Assembly: GCA_963082975.1 (NCBI GenBank)
Contig: OY720349.1
Coordinates: 47,907,962-47,971,961 of the forward strand
Direction of reading: 5' to 3'
Source: Labia minor
Taxonomy: Eukaryota; Arthropoda; Insecta; Dermaptera; Spongiphoridae
Length of the DNA: 64,000 nucleotides
Part shown: one piece after another, positions 1 to 12,443 of the stretch
How positions within the stretch are numbered: the stretch's first letter is position 1
How the letters are laid out: each line of letters opens with the position of its first letter
The notes under the pieces: model-generated
What the model saw: only the letters and a program-made list of their open reading frames with translations
The model's database searches: none
Told to the model about the DNA's origin: nothing
Made by a program: the position numbers and the translations under genes

Positions 1-631
1 ATATGATTTGAAGAAAATTTTCTATAACGTAAAACGTGGGGCGCAAATAATAATAAATTTTTTAAATGCAATATAATTTCTTTGATTAATTTATTTCAAT
101 ATCCATGGATTTATATTTTAAGTTTTATATTTTTTACCAGACTTTTTGTAAAAGGGAATATTATTAGTAATCCAACAGAATACTTTTATTAATGTAAATT
201 TTTTTTGGAAAATTAATTCCTTAATATTAAATAAACATCTTCAATTTACACTTTAGAAATTTTATTAACATAAATATTAAATATTTGCTAGAAGTTTTGC
301 AGTAGCAAAATTTAGTTTTAGATTTCTTCAAGTTAAATTTCTTATATTATTTACCAGAATATTGTTAGGATGTCATTTTTTATCAGAATTTTTTAAAAGT
401 GAATATTATTAGTAATCTAAAGGTAATCTTTTCATAAATTAAATTTACCTCTTTTAAAAATTTCGATAAGTTATAAGCTTTACTTTTTGAAGCTAATTAA
501 AATATGAATTCATTTATCCTATTAATTTGTACCTAATAACATTTATTTATAAATTTTTATACGATACAGAATATTTTAGCCATAGTTGCGCCCCACGTTT
601 TACGTTATAGAAAATTTTCTTCAAATCATAT
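1..631. mobile_element. TIR element with 46-bp perfect terminal inverted repeats
   Basis: Bases 1-46 are the exact reverse complement of 586-631; the arms contain ACGTGGGGCGCAA. The interior is AT-rich and has no coding capacity, so this is a non-autonomous, MITE-like DNA element. It abuts a mariner transposase remnant that starts within a few bases of its right end, so it probably inserted into that older element. The left end coincides with the window edge, so the arm may be longer and the target duplication cannot be checked. Confidence 0.8.
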
Positions 632-1222
632 CTCTTGTTTGTAATGTCAGTACCTATGGGGTTTCAGAAAAATTATTTTCTTCTTTTTAGTGCGTTAAAA
701 ACGTGGTTTTTTAAAAAAGTTTTTTTTTTATATAAAGTATTATTGGATGTAAGAATGCACAGTTTACCTGGTATAGACTTTGAAAACACTTGGTTTCAAA
801 AAGACGGGGCAACTGCACATATTGCAAGAGTATCAATGGCAGCGGTCAGGTGCCTGTGTGTTTGGTAACCACATCATTTCCAGGAACGGTGACATTGTTT
901 GGCCACCTCGTTCCCCCGACTTACCAGTGTGCGATTTTTATTTATGTACACGTCCCAAAACGTACCTGCACTCAAAACAAGAATTACAGAGGAGATCGCA
1001 GCAATACCACTTGACACTTTGCACCAGAATTTTCAAAATCGACTTGCTGAATGCATCCAGCAAGACGGACATCATCTTCGCGATATTATCTTCAAAACAT
1101 TAATGTTTCTTTAATTTCCAATGTTGTAGTGTACATTGAGCACCCAGAATAAATTTTTAAAAAAATTGTTTCTTGTTTTTTTCTTTCTTCAAAAGTTCCC
1201 ATCTTTTTGCGCCACCCTGTAT
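632..1222 (+). pseudogene. mariner-like transposase remnant with 3' TIR
   Basis: Three reading frames together read like the C-terminal half of an insect mariner/Tc-type transposase. They show ENTWFQKDGATAHIAR (about 777-830), then NHIISRNGDIVWPPRSPDLP (about 867-930), then ITEEIAAIPLDTL and CIQQDGHHLRDIIFKT (about 985-1100). The catalytic D of QKDGATAH and the D of PRSPDLP are present, but at least two frameshifts separate the blocks and the N-terminal half is missing. At 1195-1222 lies a mariner-type end reading GCGCCACCCTGTA next to a TA run. This is a dead DNA transposon whose left part is replaced by the TIR element at 1-631. Confidence 0.8.
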
Positions 1223-3286
1223 ATATATATAATGACTTTGTAAAGTTATAATATCTCTAATTTACAATCTTTCAATTGCTAAATCTAAATTTCGAACAAC
1301 ATGATCAACATCAGTTATTTTACAGCCGTGACGGTGTAGATAAAGATGTACAATCAGAGTCCGGTGTTAATAAAGAAAAAAGGATCCGAATTCATATTGC
1401 ATTTATATTGTTTGGAGTTGTACAGTTTAATAATGTTTGCAAGTTGCAAAAGTACTTTAAGAATACGGCGTGTGCAAAATTCACGCCTAGATTCAAGCAT
1501 ATATATTTATATGCCCAACAATAAAGTGTGGGTATTATTACTTATGTTCATATGCGCCCACGCTTTTTTGTTGGACTAATGATAATATTCTAGGTTTAAT
1601 TAATATTTTATTTTCTTTTTTTTAGGGCATTTTCGATTAAAAAGCGTGAATATTAAAAAGTTTTTTTTAATAATTTTTTTTAAATTTGTTAACTAAAGAA
1701 TTTCAGCTCTATACAAACAACAAATCATTATGTAAATTTAAGTTTTTGTTAGAAAAATGTTTAGATAATTTATATAATTTTTATTTTTATGAATATCCTA
1801 TTAAAATAATTAATATTATCTTTCCCAAAACTGATAGAGCTATATCTTTTCTTATTTTTACTCTTTAATATAGATCTTATCATTAAGTATATCTTGGACT
1901 ATATTATGTGAATATACAATCATAATAATAACGTTTTATTGAAGTTGTGGATTGTAGATTGTTCTATTTCCCCTTCTCTCTCTCTCATTCTCAACTTGAT
2001 TCTAAAAGTTTTAATTTTTTTATTTTCATTCACTATTTTTTCATTTATTGTCCCTTATATAATAAATTGTTTATTTTTTACTTTATTTTTATGAACAACT
2101 ATTATAATTTTTCTGTGTAAAAAATATTTCCATCATAATCAAAGGTCGTCTTGTCTATTTTTCACGTCCAAATGACTTAAAATCATTCCTATCCTTAGAA
2201 TGATTTACTTAACTCATAAAAAGAAAATAAATAGAAAATAATGTTTAAGTATTAAAGGTAATTTATCCATTAATTTTATTATATTGTTCTTTCTTTTAAA
2301 ATATAATTTTTGTCTGTACCTATTCCTCAAGTTCTAATAATTTGTGACTAATCATTAAATCGTCCATCCTTGAACTATTTTATATATTATCGCTTTATAA
2401 CTTGGTTTAACTTTTCCAATTATATTTGCATTGTTCTATTTTCAAAGTTTACAAAAATATAATCCATTTTATGAACATTAGAACAAGAAAAAATACTAAA
2501 GGTTGCTTTTTAATTTATATAAAAAAAAAATATTTTTATAATGTAATTAGTTTATATCTATTATATATATATATATTTTAATTCTTGACAAACCTGAGTA
2601 AATTTTTGAAAAATTCTATTTAAAAAATTAGATGTTATCCAAATGACCATGATATGTTTCTTTGAGGCGATTTATTCATGGTTTAATGCTCACGTTTCGA
2701 GGTCTAGGTTGCTTTCTTAATTAATCTTAAATCAAAATTTAATAATATTATAAAAAGTGTTTATTAGAATTTTCTCATGCGTAAAAATTATTTACTATTC
2801 TTCAGAACTAAGAAATAAATATGAAGGTTATGGAAATCGAGGTTGGCATTGGAAATCTGTTACAATTAAATGATAGAATTAACATTCCTTATTAATAAAA
2901 AAAAATGATTTTGTCAAATAATTTATTTTTAAGTTTAACCTAGATCGATTAATGTATTATTTATTTTAATTTTATTTTTTCTAGATTTTGTTGTTGTGTT
3001 GGAATTAATTTATAAATCATTGCAATTACTCTGTATATAGTTGATGTTTAGGAAAAACATCCTATTAACTATTCGCTAATTAGTTATTTTCAAGTTAGTA
3101 TTAATTAAATGAGTAGCAATCTTATAAATTGGATTGAAAAAGGGGGTTTTTAGAGATAAATAAAATCTGTTTGTGTGTGTTTTTATGCACTTAGAAGTAT
3201 AATACATATTTAAAATATTTTGAGACGAAAGATCCAGAAATACTAATTTACAAAATTTATAAGTTTTTAAAGAGCCACTAATATTT
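1223..3286. other. AT-rich intergenic stretch
   Basis: Mostly A/T runs, with no credible gene. A slightly base-richer piece at 1270-1580 carries short open frames that resemble nothing I recognise. A CT-rich run sits at 1970-1990. Confidence 0.6.
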
Positions 3287-3733
3287 AACTTCAATATTAT
3301 GGTATTTGATAAGAATTAGATATATATTTGTAATAGATTTGATCCAAATAAACCGAAATAAAAAATATAGTACCTGATTCTCCGAACTACCGCTCAGTTC
3401 TTTACAAATTTATTTTTTATGATTTAAGAATAGTGCTTGGGTATAATAATACATTGGATAAGGCTAAGAATGAAACCTGTTCAGACTTATGGGACTTTGA
3501 ATATAAAAATTTAATATTTATTCTAGCAATTCCTATTTGAAATTATTAAAATAAATTATACATTTTTATTTTTTACTCTAATTAATAAATATTTAATTTT
3601 AATCAAAAGATCTTATTTTAATTAATTTTATATTGTTAGATCATATAGTATATTGAATATTTCAATAAATAAAATATTTTTTATTATCATTTTGAATTAA
3701 AGAAAAATAAAGATGATTTTTTTTTAAAAAAAT
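3287..3733 (+). repeat. Dispersed repeat E, copy 1
   Basis: About 445 bases nearly identical to 10050-10487, in the same orientation. Both start at AACTTCAATATTATGG and run past CTCCGAACTACCGCTCAG to the AT-rich end. No terminal repeats, coding sequence or tail identify its class. Confidence 0.8.
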
Positions 3734-4310
3734 TATATAAAAATGAATATATATAAATAAATAAATATAATAACAATACTTAAATAAATATTTTTAATAT
3801 TTTCCACCATAAATCATTGTAATGCTTTGTTTATGATATTTATAGACATCTGTTACTAAATACTTTAATTAAGTAAAAACAATTATAAATATTTTTTCTC
3901 AATGTGATCTATATAGATTCTTCACCTCAAAAACTCCCTAAATCGTGAATTTCGTGGCAATAATTTTTTAAGATCAGAAAGACATAGATCCCTATATAGA
4001 ATTTTTTCTACTATAATAAGTTAGATAAATAGATAAATAAGTAAATAAGTTTTAGAAAGTGACAAATATATTTTAAATCTGGAGTACTCCTTAAAATCCA
4101 AATTATAATGTGTTGATATTTATAATAATAATAATATTTTCGAATAACTCTGTAATATTTATTAATGTAATTAATTACACACTATATATAACATAGTTTA
4201 TTTAAAATGATTTCTCAAATCCCTTTTTTCTATAAAAATTTTAATGTTGTTTAAAGAATACAATATTCTCTTTTTATTTATACATCTTCCAATTAATTAG
4301 GGATAAATAT
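3734..4310. other. AT-rich intergenic stretch
   Basis: Low-complexity AT-rich DNA; nothing recognisable. Confidence 0.6.
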
Positions 4311-5540
4311 AATGGCACACTTAAATATGTTATTTTCACACTAAAATAGGAGATTTGCACAATGAGAAATAAACATTTTAAAAATCTGATTTGAACATTA
4401 AATTTGAATACTTGCACACTAACCAGCTGCACATCAAATTAGGTCAAAATAAACATTAAATTAGATTCTTTGCACATTAAATTACGTTAAAGATAAAAAT
4501 ATTCATTCACACATTAAAACATTGCCATTAACTATTAAAATAATTTTTTTAAACATTATATAAATTTGCTGGTTATTAAAATAAGAGTTCATTAATTTAT
4601 ATCTGAGAGGAAGGACAATATAGATGAACATTGAAAATATTTTAAAATGGAAAATGTGTAGGATCCACACCTTATATTTTGTTTAATTTTATTCATATAG
4701 GAGAGGTTGAGAAAGGTGTGTGTTATTTTATGTTCTTATTCATTTATATGTAAGTATATAAAAATAATACTGATATTATGTTTTTTAACAAATTTTATTA
4801 TAATAAATATATAATATATATACATAAATATATATATGTTGGTTTAGGTTTCCGTGAATGTTATTGTTATTATTATTATCATCAGATTTATCAGGGATAT
4901 AATCACGTATTTTTGTGAGATTGTTTTCTCGACGTTTCGGCACCCATTTTGACGCCATTTTCAAGTTGGCCTCGGGCTGTTGTCCAGTGCGGACGTGTGC
5001 CAGTCTCAGGATTGCCCAGGATTCTTTGGAGCTCTACAGCAACGCAGTGAGTACAAAACCACGCAACCTATCAACCCAAAATCCCGATATTAACCCTTAG
5101 TCACACAGACTAAGACCCAGAATCCCAAAAATACTCCCACCAAAATAATCTCTTGAAAATGGCGCCAAAATGGGTGCCGAAACGTCGAGAAATCAATCTC
5201 ACAAAAATACGTGATTATATCCCTGATAAATCTGATAATTATAAATATATATATATGACATAGACTATTATAGGAAATTTTAGTCTCTAATTTTTTTAAC
5301 AAAGTTTTAGTGTTTTAATTTTATTTTATTGTTCCTAAATAGAATTGTATTGTTCCTAAAATTGTTTTAGTGCTCAAAGATTTTTTTAATATTTCTAAGC
5401 TTAGTATAATGTACAACCACTTTTTTTAGTGTTCAATATATTATATTCAAGTGAATTATTTTAAAAAATGTTCATGATATTTATTTAGTGTTAGAGAGCT
5501 TAAATTTAATGTTCAAATACCATATTCAAATGTGCTGAAA
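4311..5540. repeat. Composite inverted structure with iterated GCACATTAAATTA-like motifs
   Basis: On the left, 4315-4520 holds about nine units near GCACATTAAATTA (for example 4315, 4337, 4393, 4414, 4429, 4451, 4472, 4508). On the right, 5304-5520 holds similar units in reverse complement (TTTAGTGTTC, TTTAATGTTCAAAT). The two clusters flank the foldback element at 4881-5236. The symmetry suggests the subterminal binding sites of a single DNA transposon, but its outer ends are not clear. Confidence 0.45.
4881..5236. mobile_element. Foldback/MITE element with about 88-bp inverted arms
   Basis: The left arm (4881-about 4968, from ATCAGATTTATCAGGGATAT to GCCATTTTCAAG) is matched in reverse complement by about 5150-5236, with few mismatches. 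The arms include CGACGTTTCGGCACCCATTT. The central loop of about 180 bases is base-richer and has no long frame. This is a non-autonomous foldback element; the family is not recognised. Confidence 0.8.
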
Positions 5541-7079
5541 AATGGCACCCAATTAATTATATTGTTTTGACCTACCGTTGATATTAAATATTTCCAAATT
5601 TTTTTTTATTTTCCTCCTTGGATAAATTTAAAAAAAAAATGATGAAGCAATCAAACTATTTGGAAATCCTTTCAAACAAAAGATGAAATGTAAATTGTAT
5701 GATTGGTTACAAACATCGATAAATTATAACAATTGGTTTTATTCTATATATATATATAATAGTATTACACCTTTTCAATTAAACTAATTATACTATGTAA
5801 TTGATCTATTCGAGAATAATGAATAGCTGACAGAAAACCATTTTTCCCACTGCAAATATCAAAGACAATAAAAAAACAAACAAGTCCATTAACCTTGGCT
5901 TATAAAAAAGTATGATAATCCCGTGATCTCTGGAGAGAGTGTGGTGGGATGGGATGGGAGGTGTAAGGTGCTTAGGGCCTGAGAACCCTGTGCATATGTA
6001 TATATGTATATGACGATTTATCAGTCGACTCGCAACCCAAATCTCAGTTAAATTATTCAACCGGTTTTCCAAGAATGTTTTTCAATATTTGATTTTGAAT
6101 ATTATATTAAGTGATGATGATCAAAAAAGGCTAACGAAGCGAAATAATCCTTAAAAAAATGACAATTCAATTTTTAAGATAATACGATTATTAAATTTAA
6201 TGAGAGAAATAATATTTTGTGGCCTAATTAAGATTGTTTTCGAAATATTTTTTTTTTTTTAAATTACATAATTGAATCTTTTTTTTTATATATCAAATCA
6301 TATGGAATGAAAAAAAGTTAAAAGACAATCAAATGATGGGATTTATTTTCCTTTGAATTTAAATAAAAAAAAAAAAAAATGAATTTTAAAAATACATGAA
6401 ATATTTAATAATTTATCCTATTATATTTAACAATTCGAAGAAAAACTTATTCCTTCCTTTTTTTCTAAAAATAAAAATAAAGTCTTTTTACAATATTATA
6501 AAATAAATAAGCATTATTATAATTTTTTTTTTAAACAAAAAAATTAAAATTAAAAAATTCAGCAGTTCATTGACATTGCAAACTCATAGAAAAGTTTCAA
6601 ATGGTTTTCTTTTTTTTTTTTTTGTTTTACTTGCATTTCGGTATAATTACAACAACAAAAATTGAGTTGTATAAAAAAATATACCATTAAAAAGATTCAT
6701 TTCATTATTTAGTAATTTATTTCAAATGAAAATCATAATTTTGAATAGTAAATTTAAGCAGAAAAAAAAAAATTAATCAATGATAGTGACTATTTTATTT
6801 TATATATTCTTTGAAATGATTACAATTTAACGGATGCTATAAAATATTTTATTATTGAATTTTTGAATTTTAATATTACAACCAATAAGAATGGTTACCT
6901 ATTCTTCAAGTTATTCGTATTTTATATCTTCCTAATATGTAAGTATAAATTCAATCGATGAAATAAAAGTTAAAGGTTTAATGGAAAAAAATTGTACTTT
7001 TATCTGTTAAATTTTTGCATTCGTTTATGGGAATGGAGATAGGATTTCCAACTTGTTGAAATCACAGTCTAAGGAAAGG
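5541..7079. other. AT-rich stretch with one small base-richer island
   Basis: Mostly AT-rich. At 5900-6080 there is a G-rich island (GGTGGGATGGGATGGGAGG) followed by a TATATGTATATATG-like run. No protein or promoter could be assigned. Confidence 0.5.
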
Positions 7080-7190
7080 GTAGAGAGGGGGCACCCCTCT
7101 TTTCCTTGGCTGTCGTTATTCGGATATAAATAAGGCATTCCAAGAATCGACTGATTTCTTATGGAACTCGCCAACTTCACCGACCAGGTT
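7080..7190 (+). promoter_or_regulatory. Candidate isolated TATA promoter and first exon
   Basis: A base-richer island in AT-rich DNA contains the hairpin AGAGGGG-GCA-CCCCTCT (about 7085-7101), then TATAAATA at 7125-7132. An ATG at 7161 opens a short frame, MELANFTDQ, before a possible GT donor at 7188. The start lies only about 36 bases after TATA, so if real this may be a short or non-coding first exon. No downstream exon was recognised on this strand. Confidence 0.35.
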
Positions 7191-7475
7191 GATTGCTTAA
7201 TCATCTTCTCTATTTTCTCTAATTAAACTTTTGCTATTTTTTTAAATGTAATATCGTTTTATTTAATGAAAATCAAAAAGAATTTCAAAATTTATATCAA
7301 ATAAAATAATCGTTAATAATAACTCATAATAATATAATTAAAATATTATCATTTATATCAAATACGTTTAATTATTAAATAATTTATTTTCTTTATTATA
7401 ATATCTTATATATGATTTGTAGTAGGAGGACCGAAGCTTATCCTTCTTCATGGCACTAACTTATTAAACTATATA

Positions 7476-8049
7476 CAGGGGTTGGACAAAAATATGGAAA
7501 CACCTTTAAAAAAAATGTTTCTTTGCTTAAGCACGGCCAGCAATTCCCTATTTATGAAGCTCCCTTCTAATTGTTTTTGTACTCACAGGGTTCGGTAACA
7601 CAACATTCATTTCAGCAGTAACTTTTGCAGCTGTGGTCTTCTTATTTTTCGTCACAATTGCCCTTAATGATCGTCTGTCACGATCACTCAGGACACACTT
7701 TCGTCCGGGCTGTCATTTAGCAGATGATGTTTTTCCGCTTTTCAATTATGCGAAATAAATCTTCGATACAGTACCTCTTGATACACTAAACACCTCGGCT
7801 ACCTTGCTTACGGAAGCACCTACCATACGTGCTCCAACAATTTGCCCACGTTCAAAGTCTGTTAACTCTGACATAAAGCAATCACAACCTCACACAACAG
7901 TACTCCGAACTGTTTAGCACATTTACGAAGTTGTATAGGTGGCGTCAGTAGTCAAAAACGCCAGTGGCACCTACCTATTTCATTAAAATCATTCTTTCTT
8001 TTCAAACATGCATTTCACAAAGTGTTTCCATATTTTTGTCCAACCCCTG
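7476..8049 (-). mobile_element. Tc1-like transposon, internally deleted
   Basis: The 28-bp terminal inverted repeats (CAGGGGTTGGACAAAAATAT..., 7476-7503 and 8022-8049) are flanked by TA on both sides, the Tc1/mariner target duplication. On the minus strand, from ATG at 7874, the reading begins MSELTDFERGQIVGARMVG and continues through VSRGTVSKIYFA, DRDRRSLRAIV, KTTAAKVTAEMN and NPVSTKTIRRELHK. These are the paired helix-turn-helix DNA-binding halves of a Tc1 transposase. Four in-frame stops are visible, and the whole DDE catalytic domain is absent. This is a non-autonomous deletion derivative. Confidence 0.92.
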
Positions 8050-8051
8050 TA

Positions 8052-9248
8052 ATTCCCGTTATATGTATGTATGTATGTGATGTCTGTAACATTATGAAGT
8101 TAGTTACAAATTCAGTTGTAAACTGAAATTGCAAACACTGTTTGCAACTGGATGGTCTAGTATAAAATAACTAACGTGCCAATGAAATCAAATCAAACTT
8201 TTTACAAATATATAATTAACAAAAGGTTAACCTGAAAACTTGTATGAGATGGATTGGCACTAAAAAGTATGGAATAAAATAATTATTTTGAGAGGAAGGG
8301 GCTTTGTAGTTTTTACACTATATTCCCTATTTCTTCATTATTAGAGTGAATATACCTTTTATTATGTTTTTTTAATAAATTTTATAATAAAAATAAATAA
8401 AAATATTAAATATATATAAATAATTTTTTTGTACTTTCTATCCAAAATTATACTGCATTGCTGATCTAATCATAAATTAGTTTAATATTTTTTTTTCTTT
8501 AATAAACTATTTGTTTGCGATTCAATAATATTAACAAAATATTACAAAAAAAAATGATAATCAATTAGGAAAATAATTAAGCATTCACTTTCTTTTTGGT
8601 ATAAAAGAGATCAAAATATGATAGAAGAGGTCAATAAACTGATTCTTTTTGTTTGTTGTTTTGTTCTTGACCCGATCTCTTTCTTCAAAAGATAATTTAA
8701 TTCGTGTTTAACCAATCTGTGTATTTGTTCGTCAATATTGATCTCGATGTCGTATTTTCAAAGTCTACTAGGTCAGGGACTGCACTCTCTTAAGAACAAA
8801 TCTAGTGAATGTGGAACAGAATCGCTTGCCCACTAATCGAACACAATTGATCTAGATTATCAAAATAACAAGATCAACAAACAAAAATAAAATTTTAATT
8901 GATTTAACTTTTTTGGATGTTTTAATATTTTCAAGAATTTTAGATGGGGAAACATGTTTAGTTCGGGTCCAAATTAATTTAAATATGGTGAGAAGAGTAT
9001 AACGTTTCAATGGGCTAAAATTCGTTTGAACGTTTAATCATATTATCATATTTATTCTACTTGGATTGGTTTTCATATGTAAAATATTTTAGATAAACCA
9101 ATATAAGAAATTTTAAATAAAAATTATTAGATGCTATAATAAGACATATAATATAATTTAAAACATATTATTTTATAATATACATATATATATATTCATA
9201 TTGTATAATAATTTTTTTAAAGGCAGAATTTCTTTATATATTTTGATA
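8052..9248. other. AT-rich intergenic stretch
   Basis: No gene seen. At 8100-8150 there are small palindromes such as TTGCAAACACTGTTTGCAA. Confidence 0.55.
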
Positions 9249-10046
9249 TCTTCTTTATAAAAAAAGTTTTTCACTGAACATTGCTCAGAATTGAAAAATT
9301 GTTGCATATCTCATAAATGTTTCATGATCTCTAGAATCCAAAAAGTGACTTTTGAATTTTTCATGTCTGTTTGTCCGGGATATAGATTCAAAATTGGCTG
9401 AACCGATTACTATGAAATTACATCACAATATCTTATCAATAATAGCAGGAATTAATTTTTAAATATTTATATAATGGTCTGTGTTGTTTATTCATATCCA
9501 AGCAAGCATAACAATGAATATAAAAATTTTATAATCATATTAACATATTCCCATTAAGATTAATTATAATTTTCTAATATTCAAATTTTAATTCAAATAT
9601 TTAATTTATTCTAAGTTCTCATTTTAATTAATTTAATAAAATAATTAGATAATATTTTTCTTAAATTATTTTTAATTTTTTTTTAATTATTATTTTATTT
9701 GAATATTTCTTCATTTCTATTTAATAGTAAAGGGTATAAATTTTATTTATGACTTCAAAGGTATTTTTAAAACATCAATTAATATGACTAAATTTCATTT
9801 TCCTTGTTTTATTTATTTTTATTATATTTTAATTGCAAAAATGATTGATTGATTATATAAAAATTAAAATATGAATTTTTAGACAAATTGTATAAAATAA
9901 AGGAGTTGTTTTAAATTTTTGTTATTTTAAAATTGGGTAATTTTGTTAAATCCAAATTAGGATTCATTTATAATTTATTAATAGGTTTCTTTTTTTATTT
10001 ATTTTTTTTTTAATAAATTCTCTTTTGTGATATGATATTAATAAAA
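9249..10046 (+). mobile_element. Helitron-like element D, copy 1
   Basis: Homologous over about 800 bases to 56770-57680. Both start with CATTGCTCAGAATT, pass CATGTCTGTYTGTCC and GGCTGAACCGATT, and continue in AT-rich DNA to TTAATAAAAAATAAC. The copy at 56770 begins with a Helitron-like TC end; this one is more decayed at its left edge. No coding sequence. Repeat E starts directly at its right edge. Confidence 0.6.
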
Positions 10047-10049
10047 AAT

Positions 10050-10487
10050 AACTTCAATATTATGGTATTTGATAAGAATTAGATATATATTTGTAATAGA
10101 TTTGATCCAAATAAACCGAAATAAAAAATATAGTACCTGATTCTCCGAACTACCGCTCAGTTCTTTACAAATTTATTTTTTATGATTTAAGAATAGTGCT
10201 TGGGTATAATAATACATTGGATAAGGCTAAGAATGAAACCTGTTCAGACTTATGAGACTAAGAATATAAAAATTTAATATTCATTCTAGCAATTCCTATT
10301 TGAAATTATTAAAATAAATTATACATTTTTATTTTTTACTCTAATTAATAAATATTTAATTTTAATCAAAAGATCTTATTTTGATTAATTTAATATTGTT
10401 AGATCATATTTATTGAATATTTCAATAAATAAGATATTTTTTATTATCATTTTAAATTAAAGAAAAATAGAGATTATTTTTTTTTAA
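10050..10487 (+). repeat. Dispersed repeat E, copy 2
   Basis: Near-identical direct copy of 3287-3733; only scattered substitutions and short indels were seen (for example TATGAGACTAAG versus TATGGGACTTTG). Confidence 0.8.
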
Positions 10488-11576
10488 ATTTTTATATAAA
10501 TTTAAAAATTAGAATATTTGAATTTGTTTAAATTTTAACAATTGTAATCAATCATATACAAATAAAATAGAAAATTTCGAAACTCAACTTGCTATTAAAT
10601 TCAGAAATATGAGTTCAATTATAATAATTTAAAATTTAATATATAATTATAATATATAGGATATGGGTATTATTTGACAATGTTTAGGTACTTCATGCAA
10701 CATGGATGGAAAAATGATAGGCTTTTTCTAATCTTAGGAGAAACGGACATCATTAGATCAAATCTAACCTCCCTAAGAACATTCAATATTTATGTATAAT
10801 TATATATCAATTATTATGATTCTGAAGTTTAAATTAAATCGTATTTAAATTAAAAAAATAAATAGTTGAATTTATTTAAATTTTGTATGATTGTGGGAAG
10901 AACAAATAAGTAACAAAGTTAGTTTTATTTTAAAAATCAAATAAAACCCCTATTAAATACAGACTTTCAACGAAATAATACGTATTACTTCGGGCTACAG
11001 GGAGGGAGGGGGAGAGCTAAAATTAAATATAATATCAATATTTTTTAAAAATTAAATCAATCCATCCATCCGTATCTGTGACGCTTCGAAAATCAAAAAT
11101 TCATGCCCACAACAACCACATAACAACCCTTTCAGCCCTGAGCTTCCATTCCTTTTCTTTCCTAAAATCGCTTAGATACCCACCCCCATAATTGGTTTCA
11201 AAATAAACAAGTTTCTCCAAATTTTTCCTCGACCATTTTACCCATTAATTAAAATATTTATATGTAATAATATTTAATTATGTATATATTTAGTGTTTTT
11301 CATTATAATTTTTTTAAAATATAAATTGCATAATTTATGTGATAGGTTGAATTAATAAATACAGAATTATATAAGCACTTTTATCATAAGAAATAGATAT
11401 TTACCTTGACCAATTAATTATTTAAAATAATTAAAATAATGAATATATATTATATACTATATTCTAATTCTTTGAGAATAGTAAAATGCAATTTAATTAA
11501 TTGAAGGGCTCACAAACATTGAACTTCCCTCGCATTTTATAATTACATTTTTTTAAAAAAAAATTTTATTCCTTTT
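10488..11576. other. AT-rich stretch with a base-richer island
   Basis: No gene was recognised. 11050-11200 is base-richer (ACGCTTCGAAAATC, CCACAACAACCACATAACAACC) without a long frame. Confidence 0.5.
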
Positions 11577-12193
11577 TACTTACCCGCATACTTCGTATAA
11601 GGTAAGTATTGGAATCGTCAAAAATTTCGACTTCGAGATTTCGAAAGATCTTCACGTTTTAGACCTTCCTGAGTCGGAAAATACCATTTTTCGAATTATG
11701 TCTGTGTGTGTATGTATGGGATGTATGGATGTATGGATGTATGTAATGTTTTCTGTGAGCAAATTTACTCAGAAAATAATCAAGCTAGGACTTCGAAATT
11801 TGGTACACCGATATTATTCATAGTTTGTAGATTTCTATCAAAATTTTGTCAAAATCGGTTAACCGGAAGTGGTACTTTACCTACACTGGTTGCGTTTACC
11901 TTTCAAGTAAAGTACCAGTTTGCTTCGAGATATTTGCTTCCTATTTTGTATATAGATTTAAAAATATGAAAAAAATTCAGATACCAAATTTCATCATGAT
12001 CTGACTACCGGAAGTGACATTTTACCTATACAAGTAGCGTTAGGTGTAGATTATAAATATATATAATAGTGTTAAACCATTTTACTTTATAATTTAAATT
12101 AATTAGTGTGTTTATTTTTATTGTTGTTAAAACATAATAATAATAACCTAATTACCTATTTATATGCGGGAAAGTCGAGGGGAGGACACTCCT
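11577..12193 (+). mobile_element. HINE-C element, copy 1 (Helentron-associated type)
   Basis: The 5' subterminal repeat ACTTACCCGCATA pairs with 3' TATGCGGGAAAGT. The 3' end is a stem-loop, GGAG-GACA-CTCC. Between them lie a GT/ATGT satellite (11700-11745) and the core GAAATTTGGTACACCGATAT with AACCGGAAGTGGTACTTTACC. It matches 60758-61365 in inverse orientation. It is non-coding; the frame at 11706-11969 merely crosses the satellite and core. Confidence 0.75.
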
Positions 12194-12443
12194 GATTTTT
12201 TCATTTAAGATTTATACTTTGTAAATTAATAATTTACTTGGAAAATAAAATTCTCTTTTTTTTATAAATTATTCTTTATCATCGTTAGAAAATAAAACAG
12301 AATAAAAAAAATAAACCAAAATATGAAATATGTTATGTTATATGCTAAAAATCCTATATGTAGACACCTCTAGGTAATTCTTATTTCAATCGCAGTTGAA
12401 ATTAATTTTTAATAAATAGTTGAATTTTTAAATACATGAAGTA

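Noticed and set aside
5806-6072. 88-codon minus-strand frame with a hydrophobic C-terminus
   Set aside because: No homology, no promoter or splice signal, and low-complexity composition.
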